A DNA stretch of 10,342 nt from contig DASQSZ010000018.1 of the NCBI GenBank assembly GCA_035642125.1, positions 1 to 10,342 of the forward strand. The letters run 5' to 3'. The position numbers were made by a program, and so were the translations under genes. Origin of the DNA: CALAED01 sp937891035. GTDB lineage: Bacteria; Actinomycetota; Actinomycetes; Streptosporangiales; Streptosporangiaceae. Shown in pieces: positions 1 to 7,800 of this stretch. Under the pieces are notes generated by a model. The model was not told where the DNA came from, made no database searches, and worked only from the letters and a program-made list of their open reading frames with translations. Numbering within the stretch: the first letter of the stretch is position 1; each line of letters starts with the position of its first letter.

Positions 1-64
1 TGGCGGGAAGCAAAAGCGTCCCGATCACGGCCAATGTGACGACCGCGATCAACGAGCGGCGCAT
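1..64 (-). CDS. N-terminus of a secreted or membrane protein (partial, runs off left edge)
   Basis: Only the first 21 codons are in the window. They read MRRSLIAVVTLAVIGTLLLPA: two arginines followed by a long hydrophobic stretch, a typical start of a signal peptide or N-terminal membrane anchor. The ATG lies at 64-62 on the minus strand and is preceded by a G-rich ribosome binding site (GGTGGGGGTG) at a sensible distance. The gene follows the ECF sigma factor in the same direction, with a gap of 221 bp and no clear terminator between them, so it could be read from its own promoter or by read-through. The function of the mature protein cannot be told from this fragment. Confidence 0.7.
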   Translation of the reverse strand, partial: MRRSLIAVVTLAVIGTLLLPA

Positions 65-179
65 GTGGCACCCCCACCGCCTGCACGCCGCCGACCGACC
101 TGGTTAACGCGCCTGAGGAGCATGGCGGACGGAGGCCTCCAGCAACCGGACGTTGACAATGAACGATAGCCAACCCAGG

Positions 180-206
180 GTCGGCGATTGATCACCACAA
201 GTGACA
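180..206 (-). promoter_or_regulatory. Weak ECF41-like promoter motif upstream of the partial secreted gene
   Basis: The minus strand reads TGTCACT (206-200), 16 nt, then CGAC (183-180). From memory, the ECF41 consensus is TGTCACA-N16-CGTC, so this is one mismatch in each element. The implied 5' UTR to the ATG at 64 would be roughly 110 nt, which is long. No better housekeeping-type promoter was seen in 65-285. A perfect 10-bp palindrome GGAGGCCTCC sits at 131-140, between this motif and the gene. Treat it as a suggestion only. Confidence 0.2.
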
Positions 207-285
207 CTACTCGGTTACTGGGTCGGGCAACCCGTCCCTCGGCCTATTCGTCATCCACGCCCGGGCACGTCACGAGCATGGGGGC

Positions 286-1152
286 CTACCGCGCGAGCTC
301 GGCCGGTTCATCCAGGCGGGTCAGCTTTCGCGGGTTGCGCATCGCGTAGATCCGGGTGACCCGCCCGTTCTCCGAGGCGAGGCATATCGCACCGCGCTCG
401 CCGTCGATCTCGATCCGGCCCGCAGGCGCGCCGTTGAGCCACACGGTCGTTATCTCGAACGCGGTCACCTTTTCGTTCAGGCGCACGAGCAACTTCGCCA
501 CTCGTTCGGCTCCGTGGATCGGCGCCCGAACGGAAGGCGCAATCCCGCCACCATCGGCGATAAAGATTACGTCCGGCGCCATGATCTCCATCAGCTCCTG
601 CAACCGCCCCGTCCGCAACGCCCCCAAGAACCGCTCCACCACGGCCTGCTGCTCCGACCGGCTCACCTGCACCCGCGGCCGCCGAGCCGCCACATGCTCG
701 CGTGCTCGCCGCGCGATCTGCCGAACCGTGGCCGCCGACTTCCCGATGGCCTCGGCGATCTCGCCGTACGGCATCTCGAACACCTCGCGGAGCACGAACA
801 CCGCCCGCTCCGCCGGCCCGAGCGTTTCCAGCACGGTCAGCATCGCGATCGAGACGCTCTCCGCGAGCTCGACGTCATCGGCGACATCGGGGCTGGTCAG
901 CAACGGTTCCGGCAGCCACTCGCCGACGTATTCCTCGCGGCGGCGCGACAACGTTCGCAGGCGGTTGAGCGCCTGCCGCGAGACGACCCGGATGAGGTAG
1001 GACCGCGGGTCACGCACCCGTGAGTGGTCGACATCAGCCCACCGCAGCCAGGCCTCTTGCAACACGTCCTCCGCGTCGGCCGCCGACCCGAGCAGTTCGT
1101 AGGCGACCGTGAACAGCAGGCTGCGATGGGCGATGAACGGGTCGTCGGTCAT
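286..1152 (-). CDS. ECF41-family (SigJ-like) RNA polymerase sigma factor with fused SnoaL-like C-terminal domain
   Basis: This 288-residue extracytoplasmic-function sigma factor directs RNA polymerase to a small set of promoters. Region sigma2 spans about residues 6-72 (DAEDVLQEAW, then the RDPRSYL segment). Region sigma4 spans about 100-155, with the GEIAEAIGKSAATVRQIARRAR helix-turn-helix. Between them is WLPEPL (79-84), a hallmark linker of ECF41. The C-terminal 120 residues form a SnoaL/NTF2-like domain with DGGG at 200-203 and NPRKL at 273-277, matching the conserved DGGGK and NPDKL signatures of the group, although the lysine of the first is isoleucine here. In this family the C-terminal domain regulates activity in place of a separate anti-sigma factor. 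The ATG overlaps the stop of the upstream carboxymuconolactone-decarboxylase-like gene (ATGA), so translation is probably coupled. The cognate signal is unknown. Confidence 0.95.
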   Translation of the reverse strand: MTDDPFIAHRSLLFTVAYELLGSAADAEDVLQEAWLRWADVDHSRVRDPRSYLIRVVSRQALNRLRTLSRRREEYVGEWLPEPLLTSPDVADDVELAESVSIAMLTVLETLGPAERAVFVLREVFEMPYGEIAEAIGKSAATVRQIARRAREHVAARRPRVQVSRSEQQAVVERFLGALRTGRLQELMEIMAPDVIFIADGGGIAPSVRAPIHGAERVAKLLVRLNEKVTAFEITTVWLNGAPAGRIEIDGERGAICLASENGRVTRIYAMRNPRKLTRLDEPAELAR

Positions 1153-1739
1153 GGCGTCGGCACTACGCCGGAACTCTTAGGGTCCGTGGCCAGTGGAATC
1201 TCGCACGCGGCGGAGAAGCCTTGCGACTCGATGCCGAGCGCCGTGTTGCTCCTGGTCGCGAAGTTGGAAAACGCGATGAACGCGGTGAGCTCTATCAGCG
1301 CCGCGGGCCCAAGCCGGTCGAGTAGGCGCGCGGACAGCTCGTCGGTGACGGTCGGCGGCGTGTTGGTCATGGCCTCGGCGTACTCCAGCACGTCCCGCTC
1401 CAACGGCGTGAACACGTCCGACTCCCGCCAGCGCGTTACCTGGCTCGCCTTGGTCATGTCCAGGTTCTCGTCGTGCGCCTGGAAGTAGCCGAGATCGAGG
1501 CACCAGCTACAGCCAACTTGCGCCGCGACGGCCATGTGCGCGAACGACTTGAGGGTCATGTCGACCGCATCCCACTTGTTGGCCTTGGCCCCGAGCCGTG
1601 TGGTGTCCTTGACGACCTTGCGGTTGTGCCACATCACCTCGACGGGTTCGGGCACGTCGCCGATCAACTTGCGGCTGAACCGCTTGATCATGCTTCCAGT
1701 GAACCCGGTGAGCTCCGTCTTCGGGACGCGTGGTGCCAT
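1149..1739 (-). CDS. Carboxymuconolactone decarboxylase / AhpD-like family protein, partner of the ECF41 sigma factor
   Basis: This 196-residue alpha-helical protein of the CMD/AhpD superfamily carries a redox-type CxxC (C77-S-W-C80) in the segment AAQVGCSWCLDLG. Canonical AhpD has a histidine four residues after the second cysteine; here that position is glycine (G84), with a histidine further on (H89), so alkylhydroperoxidase chemistry should not be assumed. Genes of this family are the typical genomic neighbours of ECF41 sigma factors (the carboxymuconolactone decarboxylase, oxidoreductase and epimerase group), and the next gene is exactly such a sigma factor, overlapping by four bases. 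The reading frame is open upstream to 1841, but the ATG at 1739 is chosen: GGGGAGGACGAC gives a strong ribosome binding site directly before it, and the candidate promoter lies inside the longer frame. No signal peptide is seen, so it is probably cytoplasmic. Confidence 0.9.
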   Translation of the reverse strand: MAPRVPKTELTGFTGSMIKRFSRKLIGDVPEPVEVMWHNRKVVKDTTRLGAKANKWDAVDMTLKSFAHMAVAAQVGCSWCLDLGYFQAHDENLDMTKASQVTRWRESDVFTPLERDVLEYAEAMTNTPPTVTDELSARLLDRLGPAALIELTAFIAFSNFATRSNTALGIESQGFSAACEIPLATDPKSSGVVPTP

Positions 1740-1773
1740 GTCGTCCTCCCCGCATATGCGACTTCGGCATGAA

Positions 1774-1800
1774 GACACCGCCGGGCGCGCGAACGTGACA
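1774..1800 (-). promoter_or_regulatory. Probable ECF41-type promoter of the CMD-sigma operon
   Basis: On the minus strand TGTCACG (1800-1794) is followed after exactly 16 nt by TGTC (1777-1774). The ECF41 consensus, as I recall it, is TGTCACA-N16-CGTC; this site matches six of seven and three of four bases with the right spacing. A start point about 7 nt further on would give a 5' UTR of about 28 nt before the ATG at 1739, leaving just room for the observed ribosome binding site. Autoregulation of the sigma factor and its partner gene is the usual arrangement in this family. Confidence 0.6.
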
Positions 1801-1931
1801 ACCAACAGCGCGAGATGCTTGTCAGAAGCCCGCGGATCCACGTCACATGCCGCCCACTCGTGCGCCAGTGACCGGATGCGGGATGTGCTGGATGAGGCCG
1901 CCCAGGGGCGGCTCGCTCCCCGACCGGCGAC

Positions 1932-1958
1932 CGGGTCGCGCCAGGATGGCGCGACCCG
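1932..1958 (-). terminator. Perfect 11-bp hairpin terminator downstream of the mannanase gene
   Basis: CGGGTCGCGCC at 1932-1942 and GGCGCGACCCG at 1948-1958 are exact reverse complements around a 5-nt loop. The hairpin begins 20 nt after the mannanase stop codon. There is no T-run, as is usual for actinomycete intrinsic terminators. It separates the mannanase transcript from the sigma-factor operon further along the same strand. Being a perfect hairpin it could also act on the opposite strand, but no gene ends there from the left. Confidence 0.7.
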
Positions 1959-1978
1959 ACACGTCGGAGCCGCGATCG

Positions 1979-3328
1979 TCAGCCGGCGCTACACGACAGC
2001 GCGGGGACGCCATTGGTGCCGTTCCACGTCCCGAGGAAGCCGAATGTCGTGCCGGCGCCCGCGGCGAGACCGCCGTTGTAGCTCACGTTCCGGGCGGTCA
2101 CGGCCGATCCGCTGCTGGTCATCGTGGCGTTCCACGCCTGGGTGACGGTCTGGCCGCCCTGGTAAGCCCAGGCGACCGTCCAGCCGTTGATGGCCGAACT
2201 CCCAGCGGTGACCCGGACCTCGCCCTGGAAGCCGCCCTGCCACTGGCCGACGATCGCGTACGTGGCGGTGCAGCCGCGGCTGCCGCCGGTCGGCGTGGGC
2301 GTCGGCGTGGGCGTCGGCGTCACGGTGCGTGTTGGCGACGGTGTGGGGGTGCTGCCGCCGTAGATGGTGGCCTCCTTGGCGGTGGCCTTGATGCCGTTCG
2401 CGCCGTTGAAGATCCGCTGACCCCAGGTGGTGAGCCGGGTGGCGTCGAAGCCGGTCGCCATGTCCAGGATCGGGTCGGTGTTGCCGCTCCATGACCAGCC
2501 GAGGTAGCCGAGGCCGCGCGACGCCGCCTCCGCCAGGATCGTCTCGTGGTCCACTTGGCCGGCGTCGAAACGCCAGCCGAACTCGCCGATGACCAACGGC
2601 CATCCATTGGCCTGGAACCGGTTGAGGTAGTCGGTGATCGACGCCGCGGTGTTGAACACCCCGTACATGTGGATCGACAGAACGGTGTTGCGCTGGGCGT
2701 CGGCGTCCAGGATCGTCTGGGCGTTGTCCCGCATGACGAACTGCCAGTCCTGCCCCCAGTTCGGCCCGTCGATCATGAGCAGGTGCTGGAAGCCGTTGGC
2801 GCGCATCTTCTGGATGGCGGCGGTGGTCGCACCGGTCCACTGGGCGGCGTTGTTGTTGCCGATCGGCTCGTTGCCGATGTTGATGACGACGTGGTTCTCC
2901 TGGCCGACCAGGGCGCTCTTTTGGCTGATCCAGTAATTGACCGCCTCGTCCAGCGAGGCGGCCGCGCCCTCCTCACCGAACCCGGTGGTGTCGTGCACCT
3001 CCAAGACGCAGATCAGCCGGTTCTGCTTGCACAGCGAGATCACGGCGGCGACGTCGGTGGACGGGCCCCACCGCTTGCCGCTGCCAAGCACCACCCGCAC
3101 GGTGTTCGCGCCGAGCGCCTTGATGTCGGCGAACGAGCCTGTCTGGTTGGTGAACCACACGTGCGGGTGATTGATCCCGCGCATGATGAACGTCTGCCCG
3201 TTGGCCTCGACGATGTTGCGGCCGCTCACATGCAGCCCGACCGCGGCGGACGTGGGCTGTACGTACAGCAGAACCGACGCGACGACCACGCACACGGCGG
3301 CACCGACGGCGAGCAATTGCCTTTTCAT
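1979..3328 (-). CDS. Secreted endo-1,4-beta-mannanase (GH5, subfamily 8-like) with C-terminal CBM2
   Basis: This 449-residue extracellular enzyme is predicted to cleave internal beta-1,4 links of mannan, glucomannan or galactomannan (EC 3.2.1.78). Residues 1-28/29 are a signal peptide ending TSAA. The GH5 domain covers about 31-324 and closely resembles Streptomyces ManA-type mannanases (GLHVSGRNIVEANGQ, GINHPH, ISLCKQNRLICVLEVHDTTG, SIHMYGV). The acid/base is E154 in GNEP and the nucleophile is E249 in IGEFGW. A Pro/Thr linker (325-350) leads to a family 2 carbohydrate-binding module bounded by C353 and C446, with W363, W399 and W435 at the usual binding-face positions. The module would hold the enzyme on cellulose while it attacks nearby mannan. 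The ATG at 3328 is chosen over the longer frame (to 3373) because GGAGGT lies about 9 nt upstream and the signal peptide starts there. The gene looks intact. Confidence 0.95.
   Translation of the reverse strand: MKRQLLAVGAAVCVVVASVLLYVQPTSAAVGLHVSGRNIVEANGQTFIMRGINHPHVWFTNQTGSFADIKALGANTVRVVLGSGKRWGPSTDVAAVISLCKQNRLICVLEVHDTTGFGEEGAAASLDEAVNYWISQKSALVGQENHVVINIGNEPIGNNNAAQWTGATTAAIQKMRANGFQHLLMIDGPNWGQDWQFVMRDNAQTILDADAQRNTVLSIHMYGVFNTAASITDYLNRFQANGWPLVIGEFGWRFDAGQVDHETILAEAASRGLGYLGWSWSGNTDPILDMATGFDATRLTTWGQRIFNGANGIKATAKEATIYGGSTPTPSPTRTVTPTPTPTPTPTGGSRGCTATYAIVGQWQGGFQGEVRVTAGSSAINGWTVAWAYQGGQTVTQAWNATMTSSGSAVTARNVSYNGGLAAGAGTTFGFLGTWNGTNGVPALSCSAG
2291..2320 (-). repeat. 12-bp tandem repeat encoding the Thr-Pro linker of the mannanase
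   Basis: The unit CGGCGTGGGCGT (plus strand) occurs at 2291-2302 and 2303-2314, followed by a half copy to 2320. It encodes the Thr-Pro alternation that links the GH5 domain to CBM2. Such short repeats expand and shrink easily, so linker length is likely to vary between strains. Confidence 0.7.
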
Positions 3329-3430
3329 TGACGACCTACCTCCAAAGGGGGTGGGTGCGCCTGCCACCAACACACGTGCTTATCAGCTCGTGCGCGACGC
3401 GATTGTGAGCCATGTCCGCCAAGCACCTCA

Positions 3431-3444
3431 CCAGGGCGCTCACT
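3431..3444 (-). promoter_or_regulatory. Weak CebR/CelR-like operator candidate for the mannanase
   Basis: The minus strand reads AGTGAGCGCCCTGG. Compared with the LacI-family CebR/CelR operator TGGGAGCGCTCCCA, the core GAGCGC is identical and 8 of 14 positions match overall. It would lie just downstream of the proposed transcription start, a sensible repressor position. GAGCGC is not rare in such GC-rich DNA, so this is only a hint. Confidence 0.15.
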
Positions 3445-3455
3445 GCGGTGCCCAC

Positions 3456-3484
3456 AAATTACTGGCGGCCAAGTTCAAGGACAA
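3456..3484 (-). promoter_or_regulatory. Candidate housekeeping-type promoter of the mannanase
   Basis: On the minus strand TTGTCC (3484-3479) and TAATTT (3461-3456) are separated by 17 nt. The -10 element fits the actinomycete TAnnnT pattern, and it lies in one of the few AT-richer patches of the 244-bp gap between the regulator and the mannanase. The 5' UTR would be about 120 nt and includes a GGTGG/CCACC inverted repeat (3350-3354 and 3364-3368) just upstream of the ribosome binding site. A perfect palindrome TTCATGAA lies at 3492-3499, just upstream of the -35. No experimental support. Confidence 0.35.
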
Positions 3485-3572
3485 TGCTTCTTTCATGAAC
3501 TCACAAACCGCAATCAGGCATCTCGCACGATGAGCGACCGCATGGTCGTTGTCTTCGTTTCGTCGCGGGCGG

Positions 3573-4589
3573 TCAGACCCAGCCGCGGCGGGCGGCCTGA
3601 ACGCCGGCCTGGAACCGGTTGTCGGCCGACAGCGCGTCCAGCAACGCGCGGATGCGCCGCCGCATCGTCCGGGTGGAGATGCCGAGCTGGCGAGCGATCG
3701 CATCGTCTTTGAAGCCGGCGACCAGCAGCGTCAGCAGCTCTATGTCCGTGTCCTGCTCGGCCGCGTCGCCGATCCGGTCGAGCGGCACGGCGCGGGCCCA
3801 ATAGATCTCGAACAACTCGACCAGGCAGTCAAGCAACACCGACTCGCGGACGAGCACGGCCCGCATGTTGTCGAGGTCGAAGGTGAGCGGCATCAGGGCG
3901 ATCCGGCGGTCGGCGATGGCGAGCTTGGCGCGCAGCCCCGGCAGCACTCGGCCCTGTTCACCGCGCTCGCCGAGCTTGCGGATCTCGGCGAGCGCGCCGT
4001 GCGCCTCGAGCGCCTCCGGCGAGTAGATCGCCCGCCACCGTACGCCGCCGGCCAGGCTGACCGGCTCGACCGGGTTGGTGGCCGCGAGCGCGTACGGCGG
4101 CCGGTCGAGGACCAGCATCTCCGCGCTCGCCTGGTGCTCGAGTCGGACGAACCAGCGGCCCAGCTCGCTCGCGCCGTCGAGGACTTCGACGATGCCGGAA
4201 CGCCCGGACCGCGCCACGCTGTGGAAGAGCGAGTCGAGCTCGGCGGCGACCGACCTGACCTGCTCCAGGCGGGCGAGCTGGCCGCGGACGAGCGTCTCAA
4301 GCGCGGTCTCGGGGGAGGCCGCCGTGTAGCGGGGCCGGCGGCCGGACAGGCGGCTGACCAGTCCGAGCTCCCGGAGCCTGTCGAGCGACCGGCGCACCCG
4401 GCCGGTGTTGGTCCCGAGCCGCCGGGCGAGGTCGGGTGGGCTGATCTCTCTGCTCGCGACGACCGCGCGATAGACATCCTCATCGAATCCACGCACGCCG
4501 ATGACGCCGAGCCCGGAGCTCGCGCCGGGATCGTCGGGGGCGGTGGGATCGGTGGGGGACTGTCCAGGCATCGCGTTCGCCGGCTCCAT
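3573..4589 (-). CDS. TrmB/LuxR-type transcriptional regulator with two helix-turn-helix domains
   Basis: This 338-residue regulator starts with a low-complexity stretch rich in Pro, Asp and Ser (1-33). A winged helix-turn-helix of TrmB type follows at about 35-95 (YRAVVASREISPPDLARRLG, then SLDRLRELGLVSR and a wing at LSGRRPRYTA). The middle, about 96-265, is an alpha/beta domain of the kind seen in phospholipase-D-like or effector-binding modules of this family. A LuxR/GerE-type DNA-binding domain closes the protein at about 278-332 (ELLTLLVAGFKDDAIARQLGIS, then TRTMRRRIRALLDAL). Two DNA-binding domains flanking a sensor region are a recognised actinomycete type, often found beside secreted subtilases or peptide biosynthesis genes. 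It is divergent from the subtilase, which is its most likely target. The start at 4589 has only a weak ribosome binding site (GAGG); Met7 at 4571 is an alternative. No membrane segment is visible. Confidence 0.9.
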   Translation of the reverse strand: MEPANAMPGQSPTDPTAPDDPGASSGLGVIGVRGFDEDVYRAVVASREISPPDLARRLGTNTGRVRRSLDRLRELGLVSRLSGRRPRYTAASPETALETLVRGQLARLEQVRSVAAELDSLFHSVARSGRSGIVEVLDGASELGRWFVRLEHQASAEMLVLDRPPYALAATNPVEPVSLAGGVRWRAIYSPEALEAHGALAEIRKLGERGEQGRVLPGLRAKLAIADRRIALMPLTFDLDNMRAVLVRESVLLDCLVELFEIYWARAVPLDRIGDAAEQDTDIELLTLLVAGFKDDAIARQLGISTRTMRRRIRALLDALSADNRFQAGVQAARRGWV

Positions 4590-4812
4590 CAGGGGGTGGC
4601 CTCATTGTGCCATCGTCTCCAAGCGGCCACGCTTAACCATTGCTCGCCACAAGCCCGACAAGTACCCATATATGTCAGCAAGCGTGCCGCCGAGCGGGCG
4701 CATCGCCGGTGGTCACCCGTACGGGGCGCGCGCCGGTGAAACGCCGCAACGCCGTGATCACCCGGCGGAACGCTCCTGCCGATAGCGGACCGCCAGAGGA
4801 GATGAGCGTACG
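4590..4812. promoter_or_regulatory. Divergent promoter/operator region between regulator and subtilase
   Basis: These 223 bp must hold the promoters of both genes. The only AT-rich patch is around the palindrome CATATATG (4667-4674), which could supply a -10 element for either direction, but I see no well-spaced -35 partner. Other symmetric sequences that might be operators are GGCGCGCGCC (4725-4734) and GTGATCAC (4754-4761). The subtilase ribosome binding site, GAGGAG, lies at 4796-4801. An ATG at 4802 is out of frame with the subtilase and is not its start. Confidence 0.4.
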
Positions 4813-7800
4813 GTGCAGCACCACATTCGGGTCGTCGGGCGCCGGCGCGGACGCGGGGTCGCGGTCCTGGGCGTCTTCACCCTCCTCGCCGTGGCGCTGG
4901 TGGCGCCGCCGCGGCCGGCGAACGCGGCGGACGGCGGAGACCGGCAGGTCATCATCGAACTCGACGCGCCCCCGGTGACCGCCGCGCCGTCAGCGGCCGC
5001 CGGCGCCGCCCGTACGAAGCAGGAGATCGCGCAGGCCAGGAGCCGGGCGGCGGCCGCGCAGCGCGATGTGGCTGATCGCGCCGCGGCCGCCGACATCCGG
5101 CTCGGGAAGCGGCGCTCGATCACCGACCTCGTGAACGCCATCGCCGCGACCGTGCCGGCCGCGGACGTCGCCCGGCTCGCCCGGCTCCCCGGAGTCCGCG
5201 CCGTGCACCCCGACCGCCTCGTACGGGCCAGTACGGACGTGAGCGCGCCCCTGATCGGCGCGCCCGACGTGTGGAAGCGCACCGACGACCAAGGCCGGCC
5301 GGCCAAGGGTGCGGGCGTCACCGTGGCCGTCGTGGACACGGGCGTCGACTACACAAACCCCTCGCTCGGGGGCGGGTTCGGGCCCGGGCATCGGGTAGTG
5401 GCCGGAAACGACTTCGTGAACGGCGACAACGACCCCGCCGACGACAACGGGCACGGCACCCATGTCGCCGGGATCGTGGCCGGCAACGGCCCGGTGACCG
5501 GCGTCGCTCCGGATGCCACGATCACCGCGTACAAGGTGCTTGACCGCAGGGGCGCCGGCCTGGAGTCGAACGTGATCGCCGCCTTGCAGGAGGCCGCCGA
5601 CCCGGCGAACCCGTACCGCGCCGACGTCGTCAACATGAGCCTCGGCATAGCCGGCGACGGGACCGACCCGCTGGGCCGGGCCGCGACGGCCGCGACCGAG
5701 GCCGGCGTCGTGGTGGTCGGCTCCGCCGGCAACAGCGGACCGGCCACCCAATCCGTGGGCACACCGGCCGCCGCGGACGGGGTGATCGCGGTTGGCGCCT
5801 CGACGAGCGGCGTACGAATCCCGGCCGCCACCATGGTCGCCCCGGTGCGGCAGCGCCTGCAGACCTTCCGGGCGCCCCACAGCGCGAACCCGCCGGCCGA
5901 CCCCCTCACCGGGGACCTGGTCGACGTGGGAGCCGGCAATCCCGCCGACTACGACCGCGTCGGCGACGTCCGCGGCAAGGTCGTCGCCTACCGGGCCGCG
6001 CTGCCGACCAACCTCGCCGACGTGTCGCCGCGGTTGATCGAGCAGGCGCGGCTGGCCGAAGACCGGGGCGCGATTGGGCTGCTCGCCTACGTCACAGGCG
6101 GCGGCCCGGTCGTGGGCACGGGCGCGGATCCGGCGGAGGGCCTGGCGCAGGACCCCGCGGCGACCGCGGCGACCGCGGCGACCGCGAACTCCGCTGAGCC
6201 GGGCGTCGCCGACGTGCCGCTGCGCGCAGCGGCCTCGGGCGACAGCTTCCGCATGGACCGCATCATCGTGTTGGGCATGGATGCGCTGCAGTGGCAGGAG
6301 ATCGCCCGTCACCTCGCGAACGGTAAGGTCAGCATCCGGCTCAGCGGTGAGGACATCACCGACAACCTCGCCGCGTTCAGCTCCCGCGGGCCCACCTCGC
6401 GGTTCACCCTCAAACCCGACATCGCCGCGCCCGGCGTGGAGATCCGTTCGGCCTGGCCGCGAGCGCAGTGGGGCCCGGGCGTCTACCGGCTCTCCGGCAC
6501 CAGCATGGCGGCGCCGCACGTCGCCGGGGCGGCCGCGCTGGTCCGCCAGTTGCACCCCGCGGCGTCGGGCGCGTGGGTCCGTGCCGCGCTGATCGGTTCG
6601 GCCAAGGGACTCGCCGGGACTGGGCCGACGGACCAGGGGGCGGGCAGGCTGTCGGTCGACGCCGCGGCCCGCGCCACGGTCACGGCCGCGCCGTCCACCC
6701 TTTCCCTCGGCCTGGCCGACCTCTCACGCCCGACGATCTCGGCCACGGGCAAGGTGACGCTGCGCAACGACGGCTCCACGGCCGTCGACGTGACCCTGCG
6801 CGCGGAGCGGGCCCCGAACAGTCCCGGCACCGCGACCCCGTCCACCAAGGACGCGCGGATCCCCGCCGGCGGGTCGGTCGAGGTGGCGCTGACGGTGTCC
6901 GCCCCGCGTCCCGCCCAGAACGCCGACGTCTCCGGCTGGATCGTCGCGGACGTACGGGCGGATGGCGCGCCGGACGTCCGCGTGCCGTACCTGCTGGCCG
7001 CCCGCCCGCTCACGGTGCAGACCTCACCGGACCCGAGCGACGGCACCGGCGATGTCTTCGTCCACGGCCCGACCGCCCTCGCCAGGCCTCCGGTGGTTCA
7101 GGTCATCCCGCCGAGCGGCCCGGCGACGACGGTACGGACGACACCGGACCACGACACCTGGTACCGCGCCGCCATCACCGGACGCAAGCCCGGCGTGTAT
7201 CGGCTGGTCGCGAGCGCGACCGCGCAGACGGGACAGCGACTCGTGGGCACGACGACCTGGGAGGTCGCCGCCGAGCGGGCCGGGCGTGCCGCCTGGACCC
7301 CGGTCGGGCCGAACAGCCAGGCCGGCTTTATCGCCACCACGCCCGCCGACCCCGCGGTCGCGGTGATCAACCAGCAGGGCAAGGCCGGGCCCTGGCTCAG
7401 CCGGGACCACGGCCGTACATGGACGCAGCGCAACCACCTGCCGATCGCCGGCGGCAGCGGCCGGGCGATCATCGACGCCCGGCATCCGAACCGCATGTGG
7501 TACGCGGTCAACGGCACCACCAAGGGCATCCCGCCGACGACATTCGATCCGACCTACCAGGGCAAGATCCTGCGGTCCGACGACTACGGCCGCACCTGGC
7601 GGACGCTCGACACGCCCGACCTGAGCATGACCGCCTTCGTCAGCGACAAGAACACTCATGCGCTCGTCGCCGTCACCACGGACGGTTTGCTCGTCAGCCG
7701 GGACGCCGGCGACAGCTGGACCACCTATCCCACCGACCTCGGCGCGGACGTCGTCACGGCGGCGTTCGGCGGCCCGGACCTGTTCCTCAGCACGCGCACG

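Noticed and set aside
122..169. Plus-strand 15-codon frame (ATG at 122) right behind GAGGAG
   Set aside because: Only one base separates the GGAG from the ATG, far too close for a working ribosome binding site, and no promoter fits. TTGACA at 153-158 on the plus strand has no -10 partner and no downstream gene.
1740..1841. 34-residue N-terminal extension of the CMD-like protein
   Set aside because: It would include the candidate ECF41 promoter and has no ribosome binding site, whereas the ATG at 1739 has a strong one.
3440..3496. Minus-strand 18-codon frame starting with ATG at 3496 (MKEALSLNLAAS...)
   Set aside because: No ribosome binding site, overlaps the likely mannanase promoter, and the peptide has no recognisable leader or core features.
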